From: Neisseriaceae bacterium | GTDB lineage: Bacteria > Pseudomonadota > Gammaproteobacteria > Burkholderiales > Neisseriaceae | Reading direction: 5' to 3' | Length of the DNA stretch: 5,680 nucleotides | Assembly: GCA_017989485.1 (NCBI GenBank) | Contig: JAGNPU010000146.1 | Location: 1-5,680, forward strand | Shown here: in pieces, positions 1-5,680 of the stretch | How positions within the stretch are numbered: the stretch's first letter is position 1 | Layout: each line of letters begins with the position of its first letter | Program-made: the position numbers and the translations under genes | Notes under the pieces: model-generated | What the model was told of the DNA's origin: nothing | What the model saw: the letters and a program-made list of their open reading frames with translations, nothing else | Databases searched by the model: none

Positions 1-1
1 A

Positions 2-217
2 AAAATCCCCGCCTGTATGTCTTGCCACGGCCCTAACGGCGCCGGCATGCCTGACATTTATCCACGTATTGGCGGCCAGCACGCCGACTACATTGTTGAG
101 CAAATGACGGCCTTTAGAACCGGCCAACGTGTGCATAACATGATGGACCCTATTGCCACTCGCCTGAGTGACGACGAGATCGCTGCGGTGGCGAACTACG
201 TACAAGGTCTAGAATAA
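2..217 (+). CDS. Cytochrome c4-like c-type cytochrome, C-terminal haem domain (5' truncated by window edge)
   Basis: The frame is open from base 2 and ends with TAA at 215-217, so only the last 71 residues are present; the true start lies outside the window. The first codons read KIPAC-MSCH, giving a CxxCH haem c attachment site (codons 14-28). After it come the motifs YPRIGGQHADYI and AFRTGQR, then MM-DPIATRLSDDEIAAVANYVQGL. This follows the second domain of cytochrome c4 (GYPxLxGQHxxY, FRxGxR, Met ligand, LSxxDIxAxxxYxQGL). By that alignment the second Met (143-145) is the likely axial ligand. Family members are periplasmic di-haem electron carriers between the bc1 complex and terminal oxidases. 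Whether the first haem domain exists cannot be seen. The downstream resB-ccsA pair would attach its haem. A single-domain c5-type cytochrome is the alternative. Confidence 0.88.
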   Translation, partial: KIPACMSCHGPNGAGMPDIYPRIGGQHADYIVEQMTAFRTGQRVHNMMDPIATRLSDDEIAAVANYVQGLE

Positions 218-232
218 TCCTGTGATAACAAG

Positions 233-258
233 TTGATTACAGATATTTCAGGTATAAT
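233..258 (+). promoter_or_regulatory. Possible promoter for resB-ccsA
   Basis: A perfect TATAAT -10 box lies at 253-258. The best -35-like match is TTGATT at 233-238, but the spacer is only 14 bases, shorter than the usual 16-18, and there is no extended -10 TG. Transcription would start near 264-266, inside the left arm of the terminator hairpin at 261-286. The perfect -10 supports it; the poor spacing keeps confidence moderate. Confidence 0.4.
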
Positions 259-260
259 CG

Positions 261-295
261 AAAGGGTCGCGAATGAGCGTCCCTTTTTTTTCTTT
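261..295 (+). terminator. Rho-independent terminator of the cytochrome gene
   Basis: AAAGGGTCGC (261-270) pairs with GCGTCCCTTT (277-286) around a GAATGA loop, with a single T-T mismatch. The T run covers 284-291 and continues as CTTTT. It lies 44 bases after the cytochrome stop codon and ends just before resB, so resB probably depends on read-through or on the TATAAT promoter that overlaps it. Confidence 0.75.
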
Positions 296-301
296 TGAGC
301 C

Positions 302-2323
302 ATGATGAAACCGAAAAAATCTTCTTCTAAGCGCAAAGCCCTGTATGAGTTTTTAAGCTCTATGCGCTTTGCGGTGTCTTTGCTGAGCGTGTTGGGCATT
401 GCTTCTGTGGTCGGTACCGTATTGCAACAAGGCCAGGCCATGACGGACTACGCCTTTAAGTTTGGGCCGTTTTGGTACGAAATATTTAAATTCCTAGGCC
501 TGTACGACGTGTACGCATCGGCCTGGTTCGTGCTGATTATGTTGTTTTTGGTGATTTCCACCAGCCTGTGTTTGTTGCGCAACGCCCCACCTTTTTTGAA
601 AGAAATGCGTTCTTACCGCATTAAGGCGACCGAAAAATCCCTTAAATCGATGAAGCACTCGGTGGTGTTAGAGGGCGCTTTAGACCCTGAGGTGGCCAAG
701 CAATACCTCACGGTAGAGGGTTTTCGCTACAAGGTTAAAGAGCAGGACAACGGCGACATACTGATTGCGGCCAAAAAAGGCAGCGCCAGCAAGTTGGGCT
801 ATATTTTTGCCCACGCGGCCTTAATCGTCATCTGTTTGGGCGGCCTGATCGACAGCAATATGGTGTTGAAACTGGGCATGTTGACCGGTCGTTTGGTGCC
901 AGACCCGGACACGCTATTGGCCAGTGAATTCAAGCCCAAGAGCCGAATCGGTTCGGATGCCCTGTCCTTCCGTGGTGACGTGATGTTGCCCGAAGGCGGC
1001 AGCGCCAACGTGGTGTTCTTGAACGCCGACAAAGGCTATTTCGTGCAAGAGTTGCCGTTTACGGTGAAGCTGAATAAATTCTATGTCGACTATTACAATA
1101 CCGGCATGCCGAAAAACTTTGCCAGCGACATCGTGGTGACCGAAAACGACAATGGCAAAGTGCATGAAGCCACCATCCGCGTGAATCATCCGCTGACGGT
1201 GCAAGGCATCACCATTTATCAGTCTAGCTTTGGCGACGGCGGCTCTAAGCTTAACTTTAGGGCCTGGGATTTAAAGCGTCCTGAGAGCGGGCCCGCGCAG
1301 CTGAATGCCACCTCAATGAACGCCTTTCCGCTGGACATGGGCGACCAAAAATACAGCATTGAGTTTGCCGAATTCAGCATGATTAACGTGGAAGATTTCA
1401 GCCAAAAAGACCCGAACGACCGTAGCTTTGGCGAAAAAGTCAAAGACGTGCGCGCGGTGACCAAAGAAAAAACCATGGCCAATATTGGCCCCAGCATCAC
1501 CTACAAAATTCGTGATGCCGCCGGCCAGGCGCAAGAGTATATGCAGTATATGGAGCCGATTAGCCAAGAAGGCACTCGCTACTTTGTTTTGGGCGAACGC
1601 ACCGTGGTGAGCGAGCCGTATAACTGGTTGCGCCTGCCCGCCGACGGCGACGACAGCATCAACACCTTCATGAACTTCCGTCGCAGCATGGCCGACCCCG
1701 CTCAGCTTAACCGCGCCATCGAGCGGGCGACGTCTAAAGTCGAGCCGCACATGCGCGCGCAGTTTACGATGGCCGTGCGCAACGTGATGCGCCTGTTTAC
1801 CGACAATGGCGGCTACTTGGGCATTGATGAGTTTGTGAAGAAAAACATCCCCACCGAGCAGCAGCAAGACATGGGGGCGCTGTTTGTGAGCATTTTGCAC
1901 GGCGTCAGCGCAGATTTGCTGGACATTTCCATGCAGGACCAAGGCCAGGCCGCTTGGCCGAATGACGCCAGCCGTAGCCAGTTTGTGGTGAATGCGCTGG
2001 TGGGCCTGACGGCACTGCAAGAAATTCAATCGCCGGTGTATATGCAGTTAGAAAACTTTGAACAATTACAGTCTTCGGGCTTACAATTGACGCGTTCACC
2101 CGGCCAGTTCTGGGTGTATGTTGGCTCGGTATTGTTGATTTTTGGCACCATCTTCATGTTCTACGTGCGTGAAAAACGCCTGTGGTTATGGTTCGGCCAA
2201 GATGGGGTGAGAATGGCCATGAGCGCCACCCGCCACGCCCGCGATTTAGACATAGAATGCCCGGAACACGCCGCAAAACTAAACCAATTGGCTAAGGATT
2301 TAACCCATGACCAAGCAAAATAA
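302..2323 (+). CDS. resB: ResB/Ccs1 (CcsB) family cytochrome c biogenesis protein, System II
   Basis: A 673-residue membrane protein that, with CcsA, forms the System II haem export and cytochrome c synthase complex of the inner membrane. The N-terminus has the family pattern LSSMRFAVSLLSVLGIASVVGTVLQQ (residues 18-43, first membrane segment), then FGPFWYEIFKFLGLYDVY and a second segment near 74-93 ending STSLCLLRNAP. A third segment (166-184, GYIFAHAALIVICLGGLID) carries His171. A large periplasmic domain spans roughly 186-602 and includes the conserved NHPLTVQGITIYQSSFGDGG (295-314); a last segment lies at 603-622, followed by a cytoplasmic tail. The start is bounded because TGA at 296-298 is in frame immediately upstream; ATG at 302 or 305 both fit, and the ribosome site is weak. 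It overlaps ccsA by 17 bases, suggesting translational coupling. No frameshift or missing segment is seen. The long minus-strand frame inside it is a composition artefact. Confidence 0.95.
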   Translation: MMKPKKSSSKRKALYEFLSSMRFAVSLLSVLGIASVVGTVLQQGQAMTDYAFKFGPFWYEIFKFLGLYDVYASAWFVLIMLFLVISTSLCLLRNAPPFLKEMRSYRIKATEKSLKSMKHSVVLEGALDPEVAKQYLTVEGFRYKVKEQDNGDILIAAKKGSASKLGYIFAHAALIVICLGGLIDSNMVLKLGMLTGRLVPDPDTLLASEFKPKSRIGSDALSFRGDVMLPEGGSANVVFLNADKGYFVQELPFTVKLNKFYVDYYNTGMPKNFASDIVVTENDNGKVHEATIRVNHPLTVQGITIYQSSFGDGGSKLNFRAWDLKRPESGPAQLNATSMNAFPLDMGDQKYSIEFAEFSMINVEDFSQKDPNDRSFGEKVKDVRAVTKEKTMANIGPSITYKIRDAAGQAQEYMQYMEPISQEGTRYFVLGERTVVSEPYNWLRLPADGDDSINTFMNFRRSMADPAQLNRAIERATSKVEPHMRAQFTMAVRNVMRLFTDNGGYLGIDEFVKKNIPTEQQQDMGALFVSILHGVSADLLDISMQDQGQAAWPNDASRSQFVVNALVGLTALQEIQSPVYMQLENFEQLQSSGLQLTRSPGQFWVYVGSVLLIFGTIFMFYVREKRLWLWFGQDGVRMAMSATRHARDLDIECPEHAAKLNQLAKDLTHDQAK

Positions 2324-3497
2324 TAAACCAGAGACACACACGCTACTGACCAAAAAATCGTTATTTCACTCTCTCGGGTGGTTTGACTGGGTGTTTGCCG
2401 CCCTCATTATGGCGGCCGCCGCCTTTGCCCAAACGTATATTGCCCACCATATGGATGGTTATGAAGTCGCCATTCTGTGGGGCAGCAGCGTGGGCATTAT
2501 TCTCCTTGGCTGGTTTGATAAGCCATTGCGGGTATTCACCATCGTCTGTGCCCTAGGCGCCTACCTCGGGATTTATGCCTACGGTGGCGACATGGCCAAC
2601 GGCGCCAACAGTTTTTTCCTACAGTATTTAGTGTCTAGCCAGGCGGCCATTATGTGGCAGTCGGCATTGACCTTCCTGGCCTTGGCCTGTTACACCGTGG
2701 GCCTGTTTGTGCGTCAGCCTAAGGGTAATGAAGTCGCCGGCGGCAACGTCTTGTTGAGCATGGGCACGGGCATGGCCTGGGCCGCTGCCGCCATGGGCCT
2801 GATCGGCCTGATGGTGCGCTGGCATGAAAGCTATTTGCTGCGCCCAGACGCGGGCCATATGCCGGTGTCTAACCTGTACGAAGTGTTTGTGTTGTTCATG
2901 GTGATTACCGCACTGATGTACTTATATTATGAAGGCAAGTTCCAAGTACAGCGCCTAGGCGCCTTTGTGTACTTGTTCCTGGCGGTGACCGTGGGCTTTG
3001 TGTTGTGGTACAGCTTTGAAAAAGACGCCCATGAGATTCAACCCCTCATCCCAGCCTTGCAGTCGTGGTGGATGAAGATTCACGTGCCGGCCAACTTCGT
3101 GGGCTATGGCGCATTTTGTATGGCCGCCATGTTGGGGATTGCCGAATTATTGGTGTTGAACAACAAGGGCACCAAGATTTTGCCGACGGCGGAAGTCATC
3201 GACGAAGTCATGTACAAAGCCATTGCGGTTGGGTTTTTGTTCTTCACCATCGCCACCGTTTTGGGCGCCTTATGGGCGGCTGATGCCTGGGGCCGTTACT
3301 GGAGCTGGGACCCGAAAGAAACCTGGGCCTTCATCGTGTGGTTGAATTACGCCATTTGGTTGCACCTACGCTTGGTGGCCGGTTGGCGCGGTCGCGTGCT
3401 GGCGTGGTGGGCGATTATTGGCCTATTCATCACCGCCTTTGCCTTTATTGGGGTGAATATTTTCCTGTCGGGCCTGCATTCTTACGGCACACTGTAG
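2307..3497 (+). CDS. ccsA: CcsA (ResC/CcsB-type) cytochrome c biogenesis protein with WWD haem-handling domain
   Basis: A 396-residue polytopic inner-membrane protein, partner of ResB in System II. It presents haem at the periplasmic face for thioether attachment to CxxCH apocytochromes. The diagnostic tryptophan-rich WWD motif is present at residues 328-340 (WGRYWSWDPKETW). It is flanked by three histidines in the expected positions for haem ligands: His259 (KIHVPANF), His352 (WLHLRL) and His391 (SGLHSYG). The N-terminal half has several hydrophobic segments (about 28-46, 54-69, 74-92, 113-135 and 150-170), as in proteobacterial members that carry extra helices before the core. The start is supported by AAGGA at 2294-2298, eight bases before ATG, within the end of resB. 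The stop is TAG at 3495-3497. All catalytic landmarks are intact, so the protein should be functional. Confidence 0.96.
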   Translation: MTKQNNKPETHTLLTKKSLFHSLGWFDWVFAALIMAAAAFAQTYIAHHMDGYEVAILWGSSVGIILLGWFDKPLRVFTIVCALGAYLGIYAYGGDMANGANSFFLQYLVSSQAAIMWQSALTFLALACYTVGLFVRQPKGNEVAGGNVLLSMGTGMAWAAAAMGLIGLMVRWHESYLLRPDAGHMPVSNLYEVFVLFMVITALMYLYYEGKFQVQRLGAFVYLFLAVTVGFVLWYSFEKDAHEIQPLIPALQSWWMKIHVPANFVGYGAFCMAAMLGIAELLVLNNKGTKILPTAEVIDEVMYKAIAVGFLFFTIATVLGALWAADAWGRYWSWDPKETWAFIVWLNYAIWLHLRLVAGWRGRVLAWWAIIGLFITAFAFIGVNIFLSGLHSYGTL

Positions 3498-3499
3498 GT

Positions 3500-3530
3500 T
3501 AATCGGCCACAAGGCAATGCTGATTATTTG
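3500..3530 (+). terminator. Weak hairpin after ccsA, possible terminator
   Basis: TAATCGGC (3500-3507) can pair with GCTGATTA (3519-3526) through eight pairs including one G-T, with an 11-base loop. Only TTTG follows, so termination would be inefficient. It begins three bases after the ccsA stop. Some read-through from resB-ccsA into the downstream leader is therefore possible. Confidence 0.3.
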
Positions 3531-3557
3531 TCATTATTGAATAAGTTATGATAATAT
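3528..3557 (+). promoter_or_regulatory. Predicted promoter for the leader and the TerC-family gene
   Basis: TTGTCA (3528-3533) matches the -35 consensus at five of six bases. It is 16 bases from GATAAT (3550-3555), also five of six. An alternative -10, TAATAT (3552-3557), has an 18-base spacer and an extended TG at 3549-3550. The surrounding DNA is AT-rich. Initiation near 3562 would place the leader ORF about 27 bases into the transcript. A second, weaker candidate (TTGGCT at 3558-3563 with TATAAC at 3582-3587) would start too late to include a normal ribosome site for the leader ORF. Confidence 0.5.
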
Positions 3558-3589
3558 TTGGCTTTATATTAAGAGTATCTATATAACAC

Positions 3590-3673
3590 ATGGACGACGA
3601 CCCTGGACCCCGACCGAGGACTATTTGGCTGCAACACATTGCGCTAATGGCGCACTGTGCCTGTGTTAGGTAA
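3590..3673 (+). CDS. Candidate 27-codon leader peptide upstream of the TerC-family gene
   Basis: ATG at 3590 opens a 27-codon frame ending in adjacent TAA and TAG (3671-3676). The peptide begins MDDDPGPRPR, continues TIWLQHIALM, and ends AHCACVR. The opening is strongly acidic and then Pro/Arg-rich, which recalls the MgtL leader of enterobacterial mgtA (MEPDPTP followed by Arg). In that system such nascent chains destabilise the ribosome when magnesium is low. The HCAC near the end could bind a metal, but this is speculation. A GC-rich block coincides with the frame, in contrast to the AT-rich DNA on both sides. The ribosome site is poor: AAGAG at 3571-3575 lies 14 bases away. The stop is eight bases before a strong terminator, and no other gene fits between it and the transporter. 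It may instead be a structured RNA that happens to be open; translation is unproven. Confidence 0.45.
   Translation: MDDDPGPRPRTIWLQHIALMAHCACVR
3635..3659 (+). other. RNA hairpin within the leader ORF
   Basis: CACATTGCGC (3635-3644) pairs with GCGCACTGTG (3650-3659) around the loop TAATG. It forms four plus five base pairs separated by one T-C mismatch. It covers leader codons 16 to 24. TGCCT at 3658-3662, at its right edge, could also pair with AGGCA at 3682-3686 in the terminator's left arm. The two foldings compete, as expected of an attenuator, although that alternative pairing is only five base pairs. Confidence 0.45.
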
Positions 3674-3681
3674 TAGATTTG

Positions 3682-3710
3682 AGGCAACCTGAAATTCATT
3701 CAGGTTGCCT
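3682..3710 (+). repeat. Inverted pair of a DNA-uptake-sequence-like 12-mer
   Basis: Both arms of the terminator are the 12-mer AGGCAACCTGAA. As I recall the published Neisseriaceae uptake dialects, this is one base from the Kingella type (AGGCAGCCTGAA) and one from the Eikenella type (AGGCTACCTGAA), and it keeps the invariant CTG core. Inverted pairs acting as terminators are typical of uptake sequences. I found no further full copy in this window, so a dialect cannot be established here. Confidence 0.5.
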
Positions 3711-3724
3711 TTGTTCGTTTTTTT
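3682..3724 (+). terminator. Rho-independent terminator or attenuator before the TerC-family gene
   Basis: A perfect 12-bp stem, AGGCAACCTGAA (3682-3693) with TTCAGGTTGCCT (3699-3710), closes the five-base loop ATTCA. It is followed by TTGTTCG and then seven T (3718-3724). It lies eight bases after the leader ORF stop and 36 bases before the transporter start. No good promoter is visible in between; the best is a weak TTGCCT/CATGAT pair at 3705-3732. The simplest reading is that transporter transcripts must read through it, making it an attenuator. It could also simply end a short RNA. Confidence 0.75.
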
Positions 3725-3760
3725 AACATGATTTTTTCAAAAAGGTGAAAACGCATAATC

Positions 3761-5329
3761 ATGGATATTGATTTAAGTTGGGTCATGGACCCCCGCATAC
3801 TGGTGGGGTTTGTGACCTTGTTGGTGTTGGAAATTGTTTTGGGGATAGACAACCTCGTGTTTGTGGCCATTTTGGCCAACAAGGTGCGCCCAGAGCTCAG
3901 AGACCGTGCCCGGATCATGGGCCTCAGCATGGCCATTATCATCCGGATCATCATGCTGGGCTTTGTGTCCTACATTATTACCCTGACCAACCCGCTGTTT
4001 TACGTGGGCGATTTTGCCGTGTCGGTGAAAGACCTCATCATGATCATCGGTGGCCTGTTCTTATTGTATAAGGCCACCATGGAGCTACATGAGCGCTTAG
4101 AAGGCCACAACAGCCACGCCCAAACCAAAGAAACCCGCGTGTACTCGGCTTTTGGGGCCGTGGTGGTGCAGATTTTGGTGTTGGACGCCGTCTTCTCCAT
4201 CGACTCGGTGATCACCGCCGTTGCCATGGTCGACCACATTACCGTGGCCATGTTGGCGGTGGCGGTGGCCATGGCCATCATGATTTGGGCCAGTAAGCCC
4301 TTGACGGCGTTTGTGGATCGCCACCCGACGGTGGTGATGCTGTGCCTAGGCTTCTTGTTGATGATCGGCTTTAGCCTGATTGTGGAAGGCCTACATTTTC
4401 ATATTCCCAAAGAGTATTTATACGTGGCCATTGGCTTCTCGATTTTGATCGAGGTGTTTAATCAGGTGTCGCAAAAAAACAGCAAGAAAAACATGTTCAT
4501 CAGCCGTTCTTGGCGCCATCGTTTGGCCGACAACGTGTTGGGGGCAATGGGCGTGCGCGATCAGCTGCTGGCCAAAGAGCAGATGGCCGATGGCGTGTTA
4601 GACGACGGCCATTTTAACGCCAATGAGCGCAGCATGATCCGCAGCGTGTTGACCCTGGCCGAGCGGCCGATACTGGGCATGATGACGCCGCGTCGCGACA
4701 TTGAGCGCCTGGACATTTCCCAAACCAAGGACGAGCAAATCCGCCAGCTTAAAGTCACCCCGTTTTCCCGTTTGGTGGTGGTGGGCAAGGCCGGCATTGA
4801 TGAAGCCTTGGGCTATGTGAACAAGAAAGACTTGTTGACCCAGTATTTGACCGACGGTCAGATGAACATCAACGAAGCCATTCGAAAACCGCTGATTTTG
4901 TTGGAAAACACCACGGCGCTGCGGGCGATGGAACAGTTTCGCGGCCAAACCGCTGACTTGGCCTTTGTGGTCGATGAGTTTGGGACGATTTTGGGCCTGG
5001 TGACCATGAAAGACCTCTTGGAAACCATCGCCGGCGACTTTCCTGAAGACTATGAAAGCGAAGAAGCCCCGAGCATACAGGCCAACGGCGACAAGAGCTT
5101 TACCGTCGATGGCAGCTTGGAATACTCGGCGCTGGAGCAGCAGTTGGGCCTAGCCGTCTTGGAAGAAGACGTGGACTACCACACCGTGGCCGGTTTGGTC
5201 ATGGAAGAGCTGCAGCGGATTCCCAAGGTGGGCGACTGCGTCGACTATCAGGATTGGCGCTTTGAGGTCATCGAGATGGAAAACCAGCGCATTGAGCGGG
5301 TGAAAATCTACGCCGTGCCTTACGAATAA
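3761..5329 (+). CDS. TerC-family membrane protein with CBS pair and CorC/HlyC domain (YoaE/YegH type), probable metal-ion exporter
   Basis: A 522-residue protein with the domain order and length of E. coli YoaE and YegH. The TerC membrane domain (about 10-238) has some seven hydrophobic segments. Its twin acidic motifs are LEIVLGIDNLVF (residues 23-34; Glu24, Asp30) and VLDAVFSIDSV (140-150; Asp142, Asp148), then PTVVMLCLGFLLMIGF and ILIEVFNQ. A basic cytoplasmic linker (239-255) follows. Next come two CBS motifs (about 304-362, from MTPRRDIERLD; about 372-428, ending VVDEFGTILGLVTMKDLLETI) and a CorC/HlyC domain (about 440-520). TerC proteins such as Alx and the Bacillus MeeF/MeeY group are linked to manganese export, and CorC domains to magnesium export; the actual ion cannot be read here. 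The start follows AAAGGTGA (3741-3748), with a rather long 12-13-base spacing. It is monocistronic between two hairpin terminators and has an unusual leader. Confidence 0.93.
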   Translation: MDIDLSWVMDPRILVGFVTLLVLEIVLGIDNLVFVAILANKVRPELRDRARIMGLSMAIIIRIIMLGFVSYIITLTNPLFYVGDFAVSVKDLIMIIGGLFLLYKATMELHERLEGHNSHAQTKETRVYSAFGAVVVQILVLDAVFSIDSVITAVAMVDHITVAMLAVAVAMAIMIWASKPLTAFVDRHPTVVMLCLGFLLMIGFSLIVEGLHFHIPKEYLYVAIGFSILIEVFNQVSQKNSKKNMFISRSWRHRLADNVLGAMGVRDQLLAKEQMADGVLDDGHFNANERSMIRSVLTLAERPILGMMTPRRDIERLDISQTKDEQIRQLKVTPFSRLVVVGKAGIDEALGYVNKKDLLTQYLTDGQMNINEAIRKPLILLENTTALRAMEQFRGQTADLAFVVDEFGTILGLVTMKDLLETIAGDFPEDYESEEAPSIQANGDKSFTVDGSLEYSALEQQLGLAVLEEDVDYHTVAGLVMEELQRIPKVGDCVDYQDWRFEVIEMENQRIERVKIYAVPYE

Positions 5330-5345
5330 GCACCGAACAGCATCC

Positions 5346-5375
5346 AAAGCCAACCGCAAGCGGTTGGCTTTTTTT
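5346..5375 (+). terminator. Rho-independent terminator of the TerC-family gene
   Basis: AAAGCCAACCGC (5346-5357) is complementary to GCGGTTGGCTTT (5360-5371), a 12-bp arm pair around AA; in practice the central pair opens to give a four-base loop. Seven T (5369-5375) follow. It lies 17 bases after the TAA stop. The A run on the left arm is short, so termination of the converging minus-strand remnant would be weaker. Confidence 0.9.
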
Positions 5376-5392
5376 GTGGTCACAACCACGGC

Positions 5393-5620
5393 TTAGTCTG
5401 TCGCGTCGTCGGGGGTATTCAAACGCACGATGTGGGCTTGAATGTCCTTAGGCCAAGGCTGGATCAGCGTGGTGAGCAGGGCTTGGTCTTGGGCAAACAG
5501 GGCGCGGCTGGCGGCCTCGAATTGCGGAAGGTCGCCGGCCATGGCCGACATAAAGTGGTAGGCCCGTTCTTGTGCCTCTCGAATCCCGTCGGGGCCCGCC
5601 TGGCTGTGTCGTGCTTGCTT
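5393..5620 (-). pseudogene. DUF2239 family protein, C-terminal remnant (5' end lost)
   Basis: Read on the minus strand, 75 codons end at TAA (5393-5395). The protein contains REAQERAYHFMSAMAGDLP, then QFEAASRALFAQD and QPWPKDIQAHIVRL. This matches what I know of the C-terminal third of DUF2239 proteins (AAQExAYxFMxAMAGDLPxFEEAxRALFAxD, WPxDVxxHxxRL). The function of that family is unknown, and full members are usually near 180-200 residues. Upstream of about 5620 the match stops, and all three minus-strand frames are closed by stops at 5619-5621, 5647-5649 and 5672-5674. No start codon precedes the Met at 5549-5551, so an intact gene is excluded and a simple frameshift cannot rescue it. The break lies 15 bases from the start of a plus-strand gene, suggesting deletion or insertion. 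Confidence 0.7.
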
Positions 5621-5634
5621 AGAGGAATAGTAAA

Positions 5635-5680
5635 ATGAAACAAACTTTACAGTTTGAATTTGTCGGGGATATTAATGTAG
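5635..5680 (+). CDS. Start of an unidentified protein gene (3' truncated by window edge)
   Basis: ATG at 5635 is preceded by GAGGA (5622-5626) at a spacing of eight bases, a good ribosome site. The frame stays open to the window end and reads MKQTLQFEFVGDINV. Fifteen residues are too few to assign a family, and I do not recognise it. The DNA from about 5620 onwards is clearly more AT-rich than the DUF2239 remnant to its left, so this gene may have arrived with the event that cut that gene. No convincing promoter is visible directly upstream. Confidence 0.5.
   Translation, partial: MKQTLQFEFVGDINV

Noticed and set aside
1313..2029. 238-codon minus-strand frame inside resB
   Set aside because: It lies antisense to a clearly conserved gene. 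The translation is rich in His and Ala with no recognisable domain, as expected from the codon bias of resB in reverse.
3065..3283. 72-codon plus-strand frame inside ccsA
   Set aside because: It is in another frame of a well-supported gene, crossing conserved CcsA residues, and has no ribosome site of its own.
3631..3676. tRNA or known small RNA in the leader region
   Set aside because: The hairpins do not form a cloverleaf, there is no T-loop or acceptor pairing, and I recognise no known RNA family.
3499..3699. 66-codon minus-strand frame covering the intergenic region
   Set aside because: It starts inside the terminator hairpin and runs antisense through the promoter and leader. An AAAGG lies upstream, but it is part of the hairpin arm. 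The composition looks like AT-rich spacer, with no domain.
3528..3760. yybP-ykoY manganese riboswitch, the usual control element of TerC-family genes
   Set aside because: I looked for the conserved GGGGAGUA-type loop and its partner near the expected place and did not see them. The leader is instead an open frame with two simple hairpins. A covariance-model search would decide.
5432..5638. 68-codon plus-strand frame ending in an ATGA overlap with the gene at 5635
   Set aside because: It is the complement of the DUF2239 remnant, which has convincing family motifs on the minus strand. The ATGA overlap is probably chance.

Overview
The window looks like a chromosomal segment of a betaproteobacterium, most likely of the Neisseriales. 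Three things suggest this: a cytochrome c4 gene directly upstream of the System II cytochrome c maturation pair resB-ccsA, an order I recall from Neisseria; protein sequences of that type; and a 12-bp inverted repeat (AGGCAACCTGAA and its complement) that resembles the DNA uptake sequence dialects of Neisseriaceae, which often sit as inverted pairs in terminators. The genus cannot be fixed from sequence alone.

Layout. Positions 2-217 hold the 3' end of a cytochrome c4-like gene with one CxxCH haem site. A short gap (218-301) carries a TATAAT promoter element and a hairpin terminator that overlap each other. Then come resB (302-2323) and ccsA (2307-3497), overlapping by 17 bases; together they encode the haem export and apocytochrome ligation machine that would mature the upstream cytochrome. 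A 263-base gap (3498-3760) follows. It contains a plausible promoter, a 27-codon leader ORF with an acidic, proline-rich start (MDDDPGPRPR), an internal hairpin, and a 12-bp terminator with the uptake-like repeat. Next is a 522-residue TerC-CBS-CorC membrane protein of the YoaE/YegH type (3761-5329), with its own strong terminator (5346-5375). At the right edge, on the minus strand, is the C-terminal remnant of a DUF2239 gene. It breaks off abruptly about 15 bases from the start of an unidentified plus-strand gene, which runs out of the window.

The most interesting part is the 3528-3760 leader. A short ORF starting with three Asp and a Pro/Arg-rich stretch, followed by a terminator, lies upstream of a predicted metal-ion transporter. 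This is the architecture of a leader-peptide attenuator, like MgtL upstream of mgtA, but in front of a TerC/CorC-type gene, where the usual known control is the yybP-ykoY manganese riboswitch. The mechanism is inference; the ORF, hairpins and spacing are read directly from the sequence. A second point of interest is the recombination-like junction in the DUF2239 remnant.
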